Shown here: positions 1 through 10,624 of the stretch, piece by piece | Layout of the letters: every line of letters begins with the position of its first letter | Position numbering within the stretch: the first letter of the stretch is position 1 | NCBI RefSeq assembly: GCF_000787775.1 | Contig: NZ_BBPM01000023.1 | Location: 1-36,478 of the forward strand | Source of the DNA: Streptacidiphilus carbonis | GTDB taxonomy: Bacteria; Actinomycetota; Actinomycetes; Streptomycetales; Streptomycetaceae | Direction of reading: 5' to 3' | Length of the DNA: 36,478 nucleotides | Made by a program: the position numbers and the translations under genes | The notes under the pieces: model-generated | Told to the model about the DNA's origin: nothing | The model's input: only the letters and a program-made list of their open reading frames with translations | Database searches by the model: none

Positions 1-126
1 GCGCGGGGCGGGGCGCAGGCGCCGGGCCGCGGGGCGCGGCGTGAAGCGGTGGGCCATCTCCGCGATCAGCTCGGCGTGGCTGCTGCCGAGCGGGCCCTCG
101 TCGGGTGTGGAGTCGGTCGGCTTCAT
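1..126 (-). CDS. N-terminal fragment of an unrecognised protein
   Basis: The frame is open from an ATG at 126 to the window edge (42 codons). It encodes a protein starting MKPTDSTPDEGPLGSSHAEL, followed by a helix-like segment (IAEMAHRF) and an Arg/Pro/Ala-rich stretch. Codon use is strongly GC-ending, as in the neighbouring genes, but no family is recognisable from this part. There is no clear Shine-Dalgarno sequence ahead of the ATG. The gene reads out of the window, in the same direction as the protease gene upstream of it. It may be a short hypothetical protein or the start of a larger gene. Confidence 0.4.
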   Translation of the reverse strand, partial: MKPTDSTPDEGPLGSSHAELIAEMAHRFTPRPAARRLRPAPR

Positions 127-185
127 GACACCCAGCCTGCCGGACAGGTGTTTCCAACCAGTTGCACGCCCGTCACGCCTGGTTT

Positions 186-360
186 CCCGAGACTCACCTG
201 AACCGGCGGCGAACGTCAACCACGAGGAGGTTCGCGGGGGCACGGAGGGGTCGCCCCCGACAACACGCAGCCCGAGACTCACCCGAACCGGCGGCGAGCG
301 TCAACCGGATTCACAGCACGCAGGCCGAGACTCGCCCGGAACGGCTGGGCGGCGTCAGCC
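186..360. repeat. Three degenerate direct repeats
   Basis: Copies lie at 186-221, 271-306 and about 324-360. Copies 1 and 2 are both 36 nt, begin CCCGAGACTCACC and end CGTCAACC, and differ at only a few positions. Copy 3 is more diverged (GCCGAGACTCGCCCGGAACG, ending GCGTCAGCC) and runs into the last codons of the protease gene. Copies 2 and 3 also share an upstream ACACGCAG or GCACGCAG. Spacing is 85 and about 54 nt, not a multiple of three, so they do not encode a protein repeat. Function unknown. Confidence 0.7.
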
Positions 361-1239
361 GGGGGTTGTGGCCTGTTGGTAGAGGGCCTTGACGGCGGGG
401 GTGAAGGCGCTGGCGTAGGAGACGGAGTCGGAGTAGCCGCCCTGTTCGTAGCCGCCTATGACGCCGACCAGGGTGCCCCGGCCGGTTCGGGGGTCGATTC
501 CGGTCAGCATCGGGCCGCCGCTGCTCCCGTCGGCGAAGCCGGGGCAGTCGAACTCGGACTGGGTGTCCGAGTACGGCTTCAGCGTGTTGTGGCAGGCCAC
601 CGGCCGCTCCGCGGCCGTGGGGTAGCCGATCACGCCCACCGGCTGCGGCAGCCGCGCCCCGAACTCGATCTGCTCGGCGCCGACCAGGTCCGAGAGCCGG
701 GCCGAGGGGTCGTCCTCACGGTGGACCACCAGGAAGGCGATGTCGTAGTCCGGGTTCCCGTCCGCGACCCAGCGCGGATCGACCAGGATCCGCGAGGAGG
801 CCCACTCGCCGTAGGGCTTCTGCTGGTCGTGGTAGCCGGGCAGGAACACCACCGGCCCGGGCGCGGCCGAGCCGCTCCCGGGTTGCACCACGCAGTGCGC
901 CGCAGTCGCCACCACATCGCCGCCGGGGCTGTCCACCACACTGGCGGTGCAGAAGTGGTGGCTGTCCGGCCCGGTCGACCCGGGCGCGCCGATGAGCACG
1001 CCGACGCTCGGCAGCCCGGCGAAGCTGACGTCGCTCCCGGCCGCGGCCGCGGCCCGCGGTCCGGCGAGGACCGCGGGCACCACCACCGAGGCGTCAGCGG
1101 CGGGCGCGGACCGCGGCGGGTCGGCCGGCGTCGCCGCGCCCGTCCTGCCCTGGCTGTACTCGAGCACCAGGGCGAAGCAGACCGTGAAGGCGACGAGCCC
1201 GACGACGCGGGTGAGCACACGCAACTGCGCACGTGACAC
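355..1239 (-). CDS. Membrane-anchored trypsin-like serine protease
   Basis: Predicted 294-residue S1-family (chymotrypsin fold) serine protease. The GTG start at 1239 is preceded by GGAGAGGAG about 10 nt upstream; the frame is open further upstream but those starts lack a ribosome site. Residues about 8-28 form one hydrophobic segment (signal anchor or uncleaved signal peptide), then an Ala/Pro-rich linker to about 70. The catalytic triad is visible: His115 in TAAHC, Asp166 in NPDYDIAF and Ser240 in DGSSGGP. Cysteines at about 97/116 and 216/232 are placed to form the usual disulfides. The domain should face the outside of the membrane. The substrate cannot be told from sequence; the region before the serine (DCPGFADGSSGG) lacks the classic trypsin S1 Asp spacing, so the annotation 'trypsin-like' refers to fold only. 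Confidence 0.9.
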   Translation of the reverse strand: MSRAQLRVLTRVVGLVAFTVCFALVLEYSQGRTGAATPADPPRSAPAADASVVVPAVLAGPRAAAAAGSDVSFAGLPSVGVLIGAPGSTGPDSHHFCTASVVDSPGGDVVATAAHCVVQPGSGSAAPGPVVFLPGYHDQQKPYGEWASSRILVDPRWVADGNPDYDIAFLVVHREDDPSARLSDLVGAEQIEFGARLPQPVGVIGYPTAAERPVACHNTLKPYSDTQSEFDCPGFADGSSGGPMLTGIDPRTGRGTLVGVIGGYEQGGYSDSVSYASAFTPAVKALYQQATTPG

Positions 1240-1549
1240 GTCGATGTGCTCCTCTCCGAACAAACTAATGGGTCGGAATGATATGCATCGACGGTCGGCC
1301 CGTACACCGGCGCGGTCGAACCGGGCCGACTTCTTGACCCCGGTAAGGCGACGAGTCGTCATAAACGGCTTGCGCGCCCGTTTTCCGGCATTATGCCGTA
1401 CCCGTCAACAGTGCCCAAGCTGCCACGGGCCTGCACTCTTACCCTCTTCGGACAATCGGCCCACTTCGGTCGGTTAAGGTGCCAATACGAACGGATGGGC
1501 CCCAGCCCCCGGACCATCGCATGTCGACCGCGCAGGGAGCCTGACCCAG
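1240..1549. other. Divergent intergenic region, protease / esterase
   Basis: This 310-bp region separates two divergent genes and must hold both promoters. It is less GC-rich than the genes (for example GGAATGATATGCATC near 1276). I see no convincing sigma-70 pair with proper spacing, no RNA gene and no credible small ORF. Confidence 0.5.
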
Positions 1550-2692
1550 ATGAGCCTGACCGGGACAGCGTTCTTCTACGTCCTCATCGCCGCCACCGTG
1601 CTGGCCATGGTGGCCACGCTCTTCGCCTGGGGCGCCGTCCGCGGGCCGCGGCCGGTGCGCTGGCTGACCAGGGTCGTCATGATCGCGATCTGCCAGATCA
1701 CCGCGATCGCCGTGGTGGCCGCCTGGATCAACAACAGCTACGGCCTCTACACGGACTGGAACGACCTGCTCGGCCGGGACAACGGCACCCAGATGGCCGC
1801 GATGCCGGGACCGCCGCCGGGCCGGGCCATGTTCACCCGCTCCGGCAACGGCCTGCTGGAGACCTATGTGCACGGCGAGCACTCCAAGCTCTCCGGCCAG
1901 GTCCTGGTCTGGACGCCGCCGCAGTACGACGAGCGACAGAACCGCACCAAGAGCTTTCCGGTGATCATGCTGCTGCACGGCATCCCCGGCTCGCCGCTGT
2001 CCTGGGTCGAGGGCCTGAACATGCCCGGCATGATCGCCAAGCTGATGGCCTCCGGTCAGGTCAAGCCGGCCGTCGTGGTGATCCCGGTGATCGATCCCGG
2101 CGGCGTCGACACGGACTGCAGCGACACCCCCACCAGGAAGAACGCCACCTGGCTGGCCAAGGACGTGCCGGAGCTGATCCGCAGCCAGTTCCGGGTACTG
2201 CCCGAGGCCAAGGCCTGGGGAATGCTCGGCTACTCCACCGGCGGACTGTGCTCGGTGAAGCTCGCCATGCAGTACCCGGCCAGCTTCGCCGTCGCCGCGG
2301 CGATGAGCCCCGACTCCTTCGCCGGCGACTCGGCGGTGCTGAAGGACCCGGTCCTGCGCAAGGCCAACAGTCCGCTGGCGCTTGCGGACAAGTGGCCACG
2401 GGTGTGGATCTTCCTGGCCACCGCCGCGAAGGACCACTCCAGCCCCCCGTCCAACCTGACCGCGCTGCAGCGGGTGGCCATCCCGCCGACCCTGGTGGCC
2501 GAGCCGCTGGTGCTGGCGACAGGGGGCCACAGCCCCAACACCTGGGTGCGGCTGCTTCCGACCGAGCTGCACTGGATGAGCGACAACCTCGACCCCGCCC
2601 GGGTCCTCGCCCCGCCCAAGAAACCGGCGCCCAAGCCGCAGCCCAAGCATCCGCTGCCGTCGCCCAAGCACTCCGCCGGGCCGGCGCACTGA
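1550..2692 (+). CDS. Membrane-anchored alpha/beta-hydrolase esterase
   Basis: A 380-residue protein of the esterase D / antigen 85-like alpha/beta-hydrolase family (Pfam Esterase). Residues about 6-29 and 40-60 are two membrane helices, so the catalytic part (about 100-350) probably lies outside the membrane. The family's LLHG oxyanion region is at about 141-144, the nucleophile elbow is GYSTGG with Ser229, and His327 (GGHSPN) is the likely catalytic histidine. An acidic residue near 295 may complete the triad. The last 30 residues are a Pro/Lys-rich tail (repeated PKP / PKH), perhaps a wall-contact segment. GGGAG sits about 9 nt before the ATG. The substrate is unknown; mycolyltransferase activity is unlikely because streptomycetes lack mycolic acids. 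Confidence 0.85.
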   Translation: MSLTGTAFFYVLIAATVLAMVATLFAWGAVRGPRPVRWLTRVVMIAICQITAIAVVAAWINNSYGLYTDWNDLLGRDNGTQMAAMPGPPPGRAMFTRSGNGLLETYVHGEHSKLSGQVLVWTPPQYDERQNRTKSFPVIMLLHGIPGSPLSWVEGLNMPGMIAKLMASGQVKPAVVVIPVIDPGGVDTDCSDTPTRKNATWLAKDVPELIRSQFRVLPEAKAWGMLGYSTGGLCSVKLAMQYPASFAVAAAMSPDSFAGDSAVLKDPVLRKANSPLALADKWPRVWIFLATAAKDHSSPPSNLTALQRVAIPPTLVAEPLVLATGGHSPNTWVRLLPTELHWMSDNLDPARVLAPPKKPAPKPQPKHPLPSPKHSAGPAH

Positions 2693-2698
2693 GGTTCA

Positions 2699-2724
2699 CG
2701 GCGCCGGGGAGGTTCCCGGCGCCG
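2699..2724. terminator. Bidirectional terminator hairpin
   Basis: Perfect 10-bp stem CGGCGCCGGG (2699-2708) / CCCGGCGCCG (2715-2724) with a 6-nt loop. It lies between the convergent ends of the esterase and PAC2 genes and could stop transcription from both sides. There is no T-run, as usual for high-GC actinomycetes. Confidence 0.7.
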
Positions 2725-2749
2725 CGGGGCTGCTCAGTTCCCTGGGAGG

Positions 2750-3718
2750 CTACTCGGCTCCCGGGGTGTCGCCCTGCTCGGCGAGGAAGGCCTCGAAGGC
2801 GCGGCCGAGCTCGTCCGCCGAGGGCAGGTCGGTCGGCTCGGCCAGCAGGCTCTCGCGGTCCGTGGCACCCGCCGCGGCGTCGTACTGCTGCTCCAGGCCG
2901 AGGACGGCCCCGCGCAGCTCGTCGTCGCCCTCGGCGATCTGCTGGTCGATGTCGGTGCGCACCTCGTCCAGCTTGGCCCGCAGCGACACCCCCGGCAGCA
3001 CCAGCCCGGTCGCCGCCTGGACGGCCTCCAGCACCGCGACCGCGGCCTGCGGGTAGGGGGTGCGCGCCAGGTAGTGCGGGACGTGCGCAGCGAAGCCCAG
3101 CACGTCGTGCCCGGACTCGGCCAGCCGGTACTCCAGCATCGCCGCGACGCTGGCCGGCACCTGAACCTTCTCGAACCAGCGCGGATAGAGGCCGAGCAGG
3201 TCCTCGCGGCTGCCGTGCGGGGTCAGCCCGACCGGGCGGGTGTGCGGCACGCCCATGGGGATGCCGTGGAAGTTCACGGTGAGCCGGACGCCCAGCTGCT
3301 CCACCACCTGGCGCACGGCGATGGCGAAGCGCTCCCACTCGACGTCCGGCTCCGGGCCGCTGAGCAGCAGGAACGGCGCACCGGCCGAGTCGTGCAGCAG
3401 GAAGAGGTCGATGGCGGGGGCGTCGTAGGAGGTCCACCGGTCCCGGTCGAAGACCATCGCGGGGCGCCGGGCCCGGTAGTCGACCAGCCGGTCGGCGTCG
3501 AAGCGGACCAGCAGCTTGCGCTCGGGATCGTCCAGCAGATGGTCGACGACCTGCTCGCCGACCTCGCCGGCGTCCATGAAGCCCTCGAAGAAGTGCAGCA
3601 GCACGGGTCCGGTGCCGGAGCTCTCCCCGGCGCCCCCGTGCGCGCCCGCGCCGAAGGCCGCCTCGACGGCCTCCAGGGCCTGCGGCTCGAATGCGTACAG
3701 CGCCTTCGGATCAAGCAC
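2750..3718 (-). CDS. PAC2 family protein
   Basis: A 322-residue cytoplasmic protein matching the actinobacterial PAC2 family (related in fold to eukaryotic proteasome assembly chaperone 2). Recognisable parts are [20 protein letters not shown] near residue 45, the central segment [14 protein letters not shown] near 168, and [12 protein letters not shown] near 230; the last third is helical and rich in Glu. The start is GTG at 3718, preceded by GAGGGAGA about 10 nt upstream. Actinobacteria with proteasomes often encode such proteins, but a role in proteasome assembly in bacteria is inference only. It is convergent with the esterase gene. Confidence 0.85.
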   Translation of the reverse strand: MLDPKALYAFEPQALEAVEAAFGAGAHGGAGESSGTGPVLLHFFEGFMDAGEVGEQVVDHLLDDPERKLLVRFDADRLVDYRARRPAMVFDRDRWTSYDAPAIDLFLLHDSAGAPFLLLSGPEPDVEWERFAIAVRQVVEQLGVRLTVNFHGIPMGVPHTRPVGLTPHGSREDLLGLYPRWFEKVQVPASVAAMLEYRLAESGHDVLGFAAHVPHYLARTPYPQAAVAVLEAVQAATGLVLPGVSLRAKLDEVRTDIDQQIAEGDDELRGAVLGLEQQYDAAAGATDRESLLAEPTDLPSADELGRAFEAFLAEQGDTPGAE

Positions 3719-4208
3719 GGTGAACCCAATCTCCCTCTACTGCGGCCAAAGTCCTACACAGCCACCAGCATCCCCGACCAGCGCAGTATTCCCGAATCGG
3801 AGCCGCACCGGAGCCGTTGTGCCAGCCGGAGCACCCAAACCCGTCGAGGGAGCGCCCCCTCGGACCCCCACACCTCACCACCCGTCCGTGACCACGCCAT
3901 AAGGCGTCCCGCGAGCCGGAGTGACTTGGGCGTCGAGTGCGGGTATGGTCCTCTCGCTGCACCGCATCGCTGCCGTCGGCAGACCTTGCCACAGCTGTAC
4001 CCACGCACGACCCAGCAGCACCCCCGTATCGCACCTTGCCTTCACCTGGCCGCCCGCTGTCCTTCGCGCACACGTTCCTTCCTCGGCCATTTCCCGGACA
4101 GAGACTGTCCCCCCGCTCCCCGCGCCGCCACGGCTGACGCGCTCCGTCGCCGTACCCGGAACCGCTGGGCGCACCCCCATGTCCCGCCGCCTGAAGGACA
4201 CAAGGCCC
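3719..4208. other. 490-bp intergenic region, PAC2 / GNAT
   Basis: The region lies between the divergent starts of the PAC2 and GNAT genes. No reading frame here has the codon bias of the neighbours or resembles a family. The frame upstream of the GNAT start is open (from 3921) but its composition is Pro/Ser/Arg-rich noise. I see no RNA gene and no strong hairpin, so it presumably holds promoters only. Confidence 0.5.
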
Positions 4209-4895
4209 GTGCCCGTACCTGTCTTGCTCCACGGCCGCTCGGTGCGGCTGGAGCCGCTCGACGTGCGTCACATCGAATCCCTCGCCGCGGCCGCCGCGGA
4301 GGACCGCAGCAGTTATGCCTTCACCCCCGTCCCGCACGGGATCGAGGCGACCGCCCGCTACGTGGCGGACGCCCTGGCCGCGCAGGAGGCCGGCCGCGCG
4401 GTGCCCTTCGCCACCGTGCGGGTCAGCGACGGCGCGGTGGTCGGCTCGACCCGGTTCTGCGAGCTGGACTACTGGCAGGGTCCGGTGATCTGGCCGCCGG
4501 CCCCTCGCGGGCCGGTCGGCGACCCGTGGTCCGCGGTGCCGGACGCGGCCGAGATCGGCGCCACCTGGCTGTCCGCGCGGGCACAGGGTACCGGCATCAA
4601 CACCGAGGCCAAGCTGCTGATGCTGCGTCATGCCTTCGACGTCTGGGGCGTGCGCCGGATCTCCATGCGCGCCGACGCCCGCAACGCCCGCTCCCGGGCG
4701 GCGATCGAGGGCCTGGGCGCGGTGCTGGAGGGGGTGCACCGGGCCCACACCAGGGGGCTCGACGGCCTGGTCCGGGGCACCGCGTTCTACTCGATCCTGG
4801 ACGAGGAGTGGCCTGCCGCCAGGGTCCGGCTGGAGCTGCGGGTCAGCACCCCGCGGATCCAGATCGAACCGGCCAGACCGCTGATCTCCGCGTAG
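4209..4895 (+). CDS. GNAT acetyltransferase, RimJ/RimL type
   Basis: A 228-residue N-acetyltransferase of the RimJ/RimL-like branch. Transfer of an acetyl group from acetyl-CoA to an amine (protein N-terminus or small molecule) is expected. The acetyl-CoA-binding motif A appears as ARAQGTGINTEAKLL near residue 125, and the family signature follows: NARSRAAIEGLGA, then GVHRAHTRGLDGLVRGT and a final FYSILDEEWP. I chose GTG 4209 because GAAGGACACAAGG lies just ahead and the protein then begins with the usual strand (LLHGRSVRLEPLD). An in-frame ATG at 4179 is possible. The substrate is unknown. It stands alone, followed by a strong terminator. Confidence 0.85.
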   Translation: MPVPVLLHGRSVRLEPLDVRHIESLAAAAAEDRSSYAFTPVPHGIEATARYVADALAAQEAGRAVPFATVRVSDGAVVGSTRFCELDYWQGPVIWPPAPRGPVGDPWSAVPDAAEIGATWLSARAQGTGINTEAKLLMLRHAFDVWGVRRISMRADARNARSRAAIEGLGAVLEGVHRAHTRGLDGLVRGTAFYSILDEEWPAARVRLELRVSTPRIQIEPARPLISA

Positions 4896-4913
4896 CGGAA
4901 GTACAAAAGGAGA

Positions 4914-4957
4914 CCGGGGCGGTCGAACGGACGCCATTGTCCGTCCGACCGCCCCGG
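4914..4957. terminator. Strong hairpin terminator after GNAT gene
   Basis: A 17-bp stem with one mismatch: CCGGGGCGGTCGAACGG (4914-4930) pairs with CCGTCCGACCGCCCCGG (4941-4957) across a 10-nt loop. It is 18 nt after the GNAT stop codon and can also act on leftward transcripts from ppdK. Confidence 0.85.
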
Positions 4958-5044
4958 CCGTACGGCGGGAACTCTGCGCCGAGCACCGCCGTGCACTGGG
5001 GGTGTCGCGCGCAGCGCGCCCGGTCAAGGGTGGCGGTGGGCGAC

Positions 5045-5151
5045 GGGGGCGGGCAGCCCCCTCCTGGCCCTCATCCTTGGTCGGGGACGGGGGTGTTCAG
5101 GAGGGGTTGCCTCGCGCTGACACCGGAGTGAGGGGCTCCGATGAGGGTGCG

Positions 5152-5161
<10 letters not shown>
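5045..5161 (-). terminator. ppdK terminator; stem includes the stop codon
   Basis: CTCGCGCTGAC (5111-5121) and GTCAGCGCGAG (5151-5161) form a perfect 11-bp stem. The loop holds a smaller stem (CGGAG / CTCCG, 5124-5140). The right arm contains the ppdK stop codon and its last two codons. A second hairpin, GGGGGC / GCCCCC, follows at 5045-5061. The rest of 4958-5110 holds nothing I recognise. Confidence 0.7.
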
Positions 5162-7860
<2,699 letters not shown>

Positions 7861-8391
7861 GGGTCTGTTCTCCTGCCGCACGGTTGCCCTGACGACCGGA
7901 AACATACCCAGATCAAAGGCGCTTCAGCGCCCCCGTTGGGCCGTCAGTGGTTTGTACCGACGGGTAACCCGCTAGATCGAATGCACCGAATCGGCCTTCG
8001 CCTAGGAAACCGAAATCGTCGCCCTGACGTTAGCCCGCCTTCAAAGGTTGAACGGTCCGAAACCGCAAGATCACACCGCCGCTACTCTGCGTTCATGATC
8101 GGTATCGCAGCCGTTGCCCTGCCTTGATTGTCTGCACGCATCTGCCGTCCACTGACGCGGGCACGTTCGGGATCCGTTTCACCCCCCGGTCCACCTGCGC
8201 TTTTACGTCCTTCTGACGCAAAGTGAGCAGCAGTGTGGCCAGAGTCACGTGCCTCCGCACGCCTCCGGCCACATGTCGGACGTAGTTTCGCTGCGGTCCA
8301 CTGGGATGAGCCCTTAGACACCAGCCCCGCCGCCGCGGGGTTCACGCGGGGGTACGGGGGATCGCCCCCCGGGAGGCTGGAGCGCTGAGCC
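7861..8391. other. 531-bp non-coding region between dusB and ppdK
   Basis: Both flanking genes read leftward. The region is clearly less GC-rich between 7900 and 8110 (for example CGAATGCACCGAATCGG) and contains several inverted repeats: GGCGCT/AGCGCC at 7918-7931, CGGGTAACCCG at 7961-7971, and a nested pair at 8234-8273 (TGTGGCC/GGCCACA enclosing CGTGC-CTCC-GCACG). The ppdK promoter must lie here, probably in the AT-richer half. No frame shows gene-like codon bias and no known riboswitch is recognisable. A small RNA is possible but unproven. Confidence 0.5.
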
Positions 8392-8400
8392 TCAGCCTCC
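8325..8400 (-). terminator. Cluster of three hairpins after dusB
   Basis: Going leftward from the dusB stop: GGAGGCTG/CAGCCTCC (8372-8379 / 8393-8400, overlapping the stop codon), GGGGG-ATCG-CCCCC (about 8356-8369), and CCCCGC-CGCC-GCGGGG (8325-8340). Together they look like a composite terminator between dusB and ppdK. Confidence 0.6.
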
Positions 8401-9549
8401 GCTGGTGTCCAGCTCGGCGTCCGCACTGGGTACGGCGCAGTCGTAGGGGTCGTCCAGCCAGCCCTCCGGGAGCACCACCCGGTTCGCCCCCGAAGTGCGT
8501 CCGCGCGGGCCGTCGGCGCTCTCGGGCCAGCGCTGGTCCTGGTCCACCGCGGCGAGGTGCTCGGCCAGCTCGTCCAGCGAGGAGGCCAGCGCCAGGGCCC
8601 TGCGCAGCTCGGAGCCGACCGAGAAGCCCTTGGTGTACCAGGCCACGTGCTTGCGGAAGTCCACCACGCCGTGCTTCTCGTCGCCGATCCACTCGCCCAG
8701 CAGTTGGGCGTGGCGGTGCATCACCCCGGCGACGTAGGAGAAGTCAGGGCGGGCGTACCGGGTCTCCCCTTCGAAGACGCTGACCAGCTCCTTGAACAGC
8801 CAGGGGCGGCCCAGGCAGCCGCGTCCGACCACCACGCCGTCGCAGCCGGTCTCGCGGACCATCCGGACCGCGTCGTCGGCCGACCAGATGTCGCCGTTGC
8901 CCAGCACCGGGACCTCGGCCGGCACGGACTCGCGCAGCCGGGCGATGGCGGACCAGTCGGCGACCCCGCTGTAGTGCTGGATCGCGGTGCGCCCGTGCAG
9001 CGCGATCGCGGACACGCCCTCCTCCGCGCCGATCCGGCCGGCGTCCAGGTAGGTCATGTGGTCGTCGTCGATGCCCTTGCGCATCTTCATGGTCACCGGC
9101 AGCCCGCCGGCGTTGCCCACCGCCTGGCGCAGGATGTCCCGCAGCAGGTTCCGCTTGTACGGCAGCGCGGAGCCGCCGCCCTTGCGGGTGACCTTGGGGA
9201 CCGGGCAGCCGAAGTTGAGGTCGATGTGGTCGGCCAGGTCCTCGTCCGCGATCATGCGGACCGCGCGGCCGACGGTGACCGGGTCCACCCCGTACAGCTG
9301 GATGGAGCGGGGCGTCTCGGAGGCGTCGAAGCCGATCAGCCGCATGGTCTTGCGGTCCCGCTCGACCAGCGCCCGGGTGGTGATCATCTCGGAGACGAAC
9401 AGGCCCTTGCCGCCGGACTGCTCACGGCACAGGGTGCGGAAGGGGGCGTTGGTGATGCCGGCCATCGGCGCCAGCACGACCGGGGGCCACACCTGGATGC
9501 CACCCAGCTTCAGCGGGGCGGTTGCGGGGGCTTCGACGGTCGTGGTCAT
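8392..9549 (-). CDS. dusB: tRNA-dihydrouridine synthase
   Basis: A 385-residue FMN enzyme that reduces uridine to dihydrouridine in tRNA. The N-terminal TIM barrel begins with the family motif VVLAPMAGITNAPFRTLC (residues 24-41). Cys115 in NFGCPVPKVTRKGGGSAL is the catalytic acid. ALHGRTAIQHYSG and NGDIWSADDA are further FMN/tRNA-site motifs, and GCDGVVVGRGCLGRPWLF ends the barrel; a helical tRNA-binding domain follows. The last 50 residues are a less conserved extension. AGGAAGAG precedes the ATG by about 6 nt. The subfamily name DusB is by resemblance to the bacterial DusB/NifR3 type. Confidence 0.95.
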   Translation of the reverse strand: MTTTVEAPATAPLKLGGIQVWPPVVLAPMAGITNAPFRTLCREQSGGKGLFVSEMITTRALVERDRKTMRLIGFDASETPRSIQLYGVDPVTVGRAVRMIADEDLADHIDLNFGCPVPKVTRKGGGSALPYKRNLLRDILRQAVGNAGGLPVTMKMRKGIDDDHMTYLDAGRIGAEEGVSAIALHGRTAIQHYSGVADWSAIARLRESVPAEVPVLGNGDIWSADDAVRMVRETGCDGVVVGRGCLGRPWLFKELVSVFEGETRYARPDFSYVAGVMHRHAQLLGEWIGDEKHGVVDFRKHVAWYTKGFSVGSELRRALALASSLDELAEHLAAVDQDQRWPESADGPRGRTSGANRVVLPEGWLDDPYDCAVPSADAELDTSGG

Positions 9550-9630
9550 CTCTCGCTCTTCCTGGCAGCGGGCTACTCATCTGCGGGCAGACCCCCCATT
9601 GTCCCACCCGGCGGCGGGCGGACCCGACGC

Positions 9631-10521
9631 TCAGCCCTCGGCGGCCAGCCGGTGCAGCCGCTCGACCCGTTCCCGGGTCTCCTCGTCGGCGGGGGTGTAG
9701 CTGATCAGCCGGGTACTGGGGCGCGGGCCCAGCCAGAGCGTGGTGAAGTCGAGGTGCAGCAGCCCGACCCGGGGGTTCAGGAAGCGCTTCTCGCCGTTGT
9801 AGTTCATGCCCACCTCGTGCTGCTGCCACTGCGCGTCGAACTCGGGCGAGGCCAGCCGCAGCCGCTTGAGCAGCGCCTTCCAGGCCGGCTCGGCGACGTG
9901 GTCGGCCATCGCACTGCGGAACTTGGCCACCATCATGGCGGTCGCCTGCTGGTAGTCGACCAGGCCGCGCTTCCAGTCCGGGTGGGTGAAGGCGAGCAGC
10001 ATGAGGTTGCGGTCCTGCGGCGCGATCTCGTCCAGGTCGGTGATCAGCAGCCGGTAGGTGCTGTTGTAGGCGAGCACGTCGTAGCGATTGTTCACCGCCA
10101 CGCAGGGGAACGGTTCCAGTTGCTTCATCATCGCGGTGACCGAGGGGGTTACCGTCGGGCAGGTCGGCACCGGCGTCGGGTCGGGGGTCCCGGCCAGGAT
10201 GAACAGGTGCTGCCGCTCATTGGGGTCGAGCAGCAGGGCGCGCGAGATGGCGTCCAGGACCTGTGGGGAGACCTGGATGTCCCGGGCCTGCTCCAGCCAG
10301 GTGTACCAGGTGACACCGACAGCGGCGAGCTGCGCCACCTCCTCGCGGCGCAGCCCCGGCGTCCGGCGGCGGCCGACCGCGGGCAGCCCGACCTGCTCCG
10401 GCGAGATCCGCTCGCGGCGGCTGCGGAGGAATCCCGCGAGCTCACGACGGCGGACGTCGTCCGGGGCGGTGGACCGGAGCAGTTCGAGCGGGGCGGTGGC
10501 GGAGGCTGATGGGGTGGCCAT
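9631..10521 (-). CDS. XRE transcriptional regulator with MmyB-like domain
   Basis: A 296-residue DNA-binding protein. Residues about 25-105 form a helix-turn-helix of the XRE type (RRRTPGLRREEVAQLAAVGVTWYTWLEQ, given here in parts, then SPQVLDAISRALLLD). The remainder matches the MmyB-like ligand-binding domain: PCVAVNNRYDVLAYN, then WLGPRPSTRLISYTPAD near the end. In actinomycetes these regulators usually sit divergent to the gene they control, as here with an exporter gene 103 bp away. The shared region holds palindromes that are candidate operators. The ATG at 10521 has no good ribosome site, so a leaderless message is possible. The ligand is unknown. Confidence 0.9.
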   Translation of the reverse strand: MATPSASATAPLELLRSTAPDDVRRRELAGFLRSRRERISPEQVGLPAVGRRRTPGLRREEVAQLAAVGVTWYTWLEQARDIQVSPQVLDAISRALLLDPNERQHLFILAGTPDPTPVPTCPTVTPSVTAMMKQLEPFPCVAVNNRYDVLAYNSTYRLLITDLDEIAPQDRNLMLLAFTHPDWKRGLVDYQQATAMMVAKFRSAMADHVAEPAWKALLKRLRLASPEFDAQWQQHEVGMNYNGEKRFLNPRVGLLHLDFTTLWLGPRPSTRLISYTPADEETRERVERLHRLAAEG

Positions 10522-10524
10522 GTC

Positions 10525-10597
10525 TACCAGGATGCACCCTTATGACATCCCTGTGCCAGGTACTCTCAATACCTGGATAACCAGACACTGGTACCAG
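10525..10597. promoter_or_regulatory. Cluster of ACCWGG half-sites, candidate operators
   Basis: Between the regulator and exporter lie CCAGGTA (10556-10562) and TACCTGG (10570-10576) as a perfect 21-bp inverted repeat with 7-nt spacer. A perfect 10-bp palindrome CTGGTACCAG follows at 10588-10597, with a further CCAG at 10581. Another half-site TACCAGG lies at 10525-10531, next to the regulator start. The sharing of one core among sites suggests binding by the adjacent XRE protein; that is inference. Confidence 0.65.
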
Positions 10598-10624
10598 GCT
10601 AAGCCGAGGCGGAAAGTAGTGGCC

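Noticed and set aside
186-306. CRISPR-like repeat pair
   Set aside because: Only two good copies, imperfect, with an 85-nt period and a third diverged copy at another spacing; no cas genes.
3754-4208. Small genes in the PAC2-GNAT interval
   Set aside because: Several short frames exist on both strands but all lack codon bias, ribosome sites and recognisable features.
8095-8127. Ten-codon peptide starting MIGIAAVALP
   Set aside because: Too short, no ribosome site, no gene after it that it could regulate on that strand.
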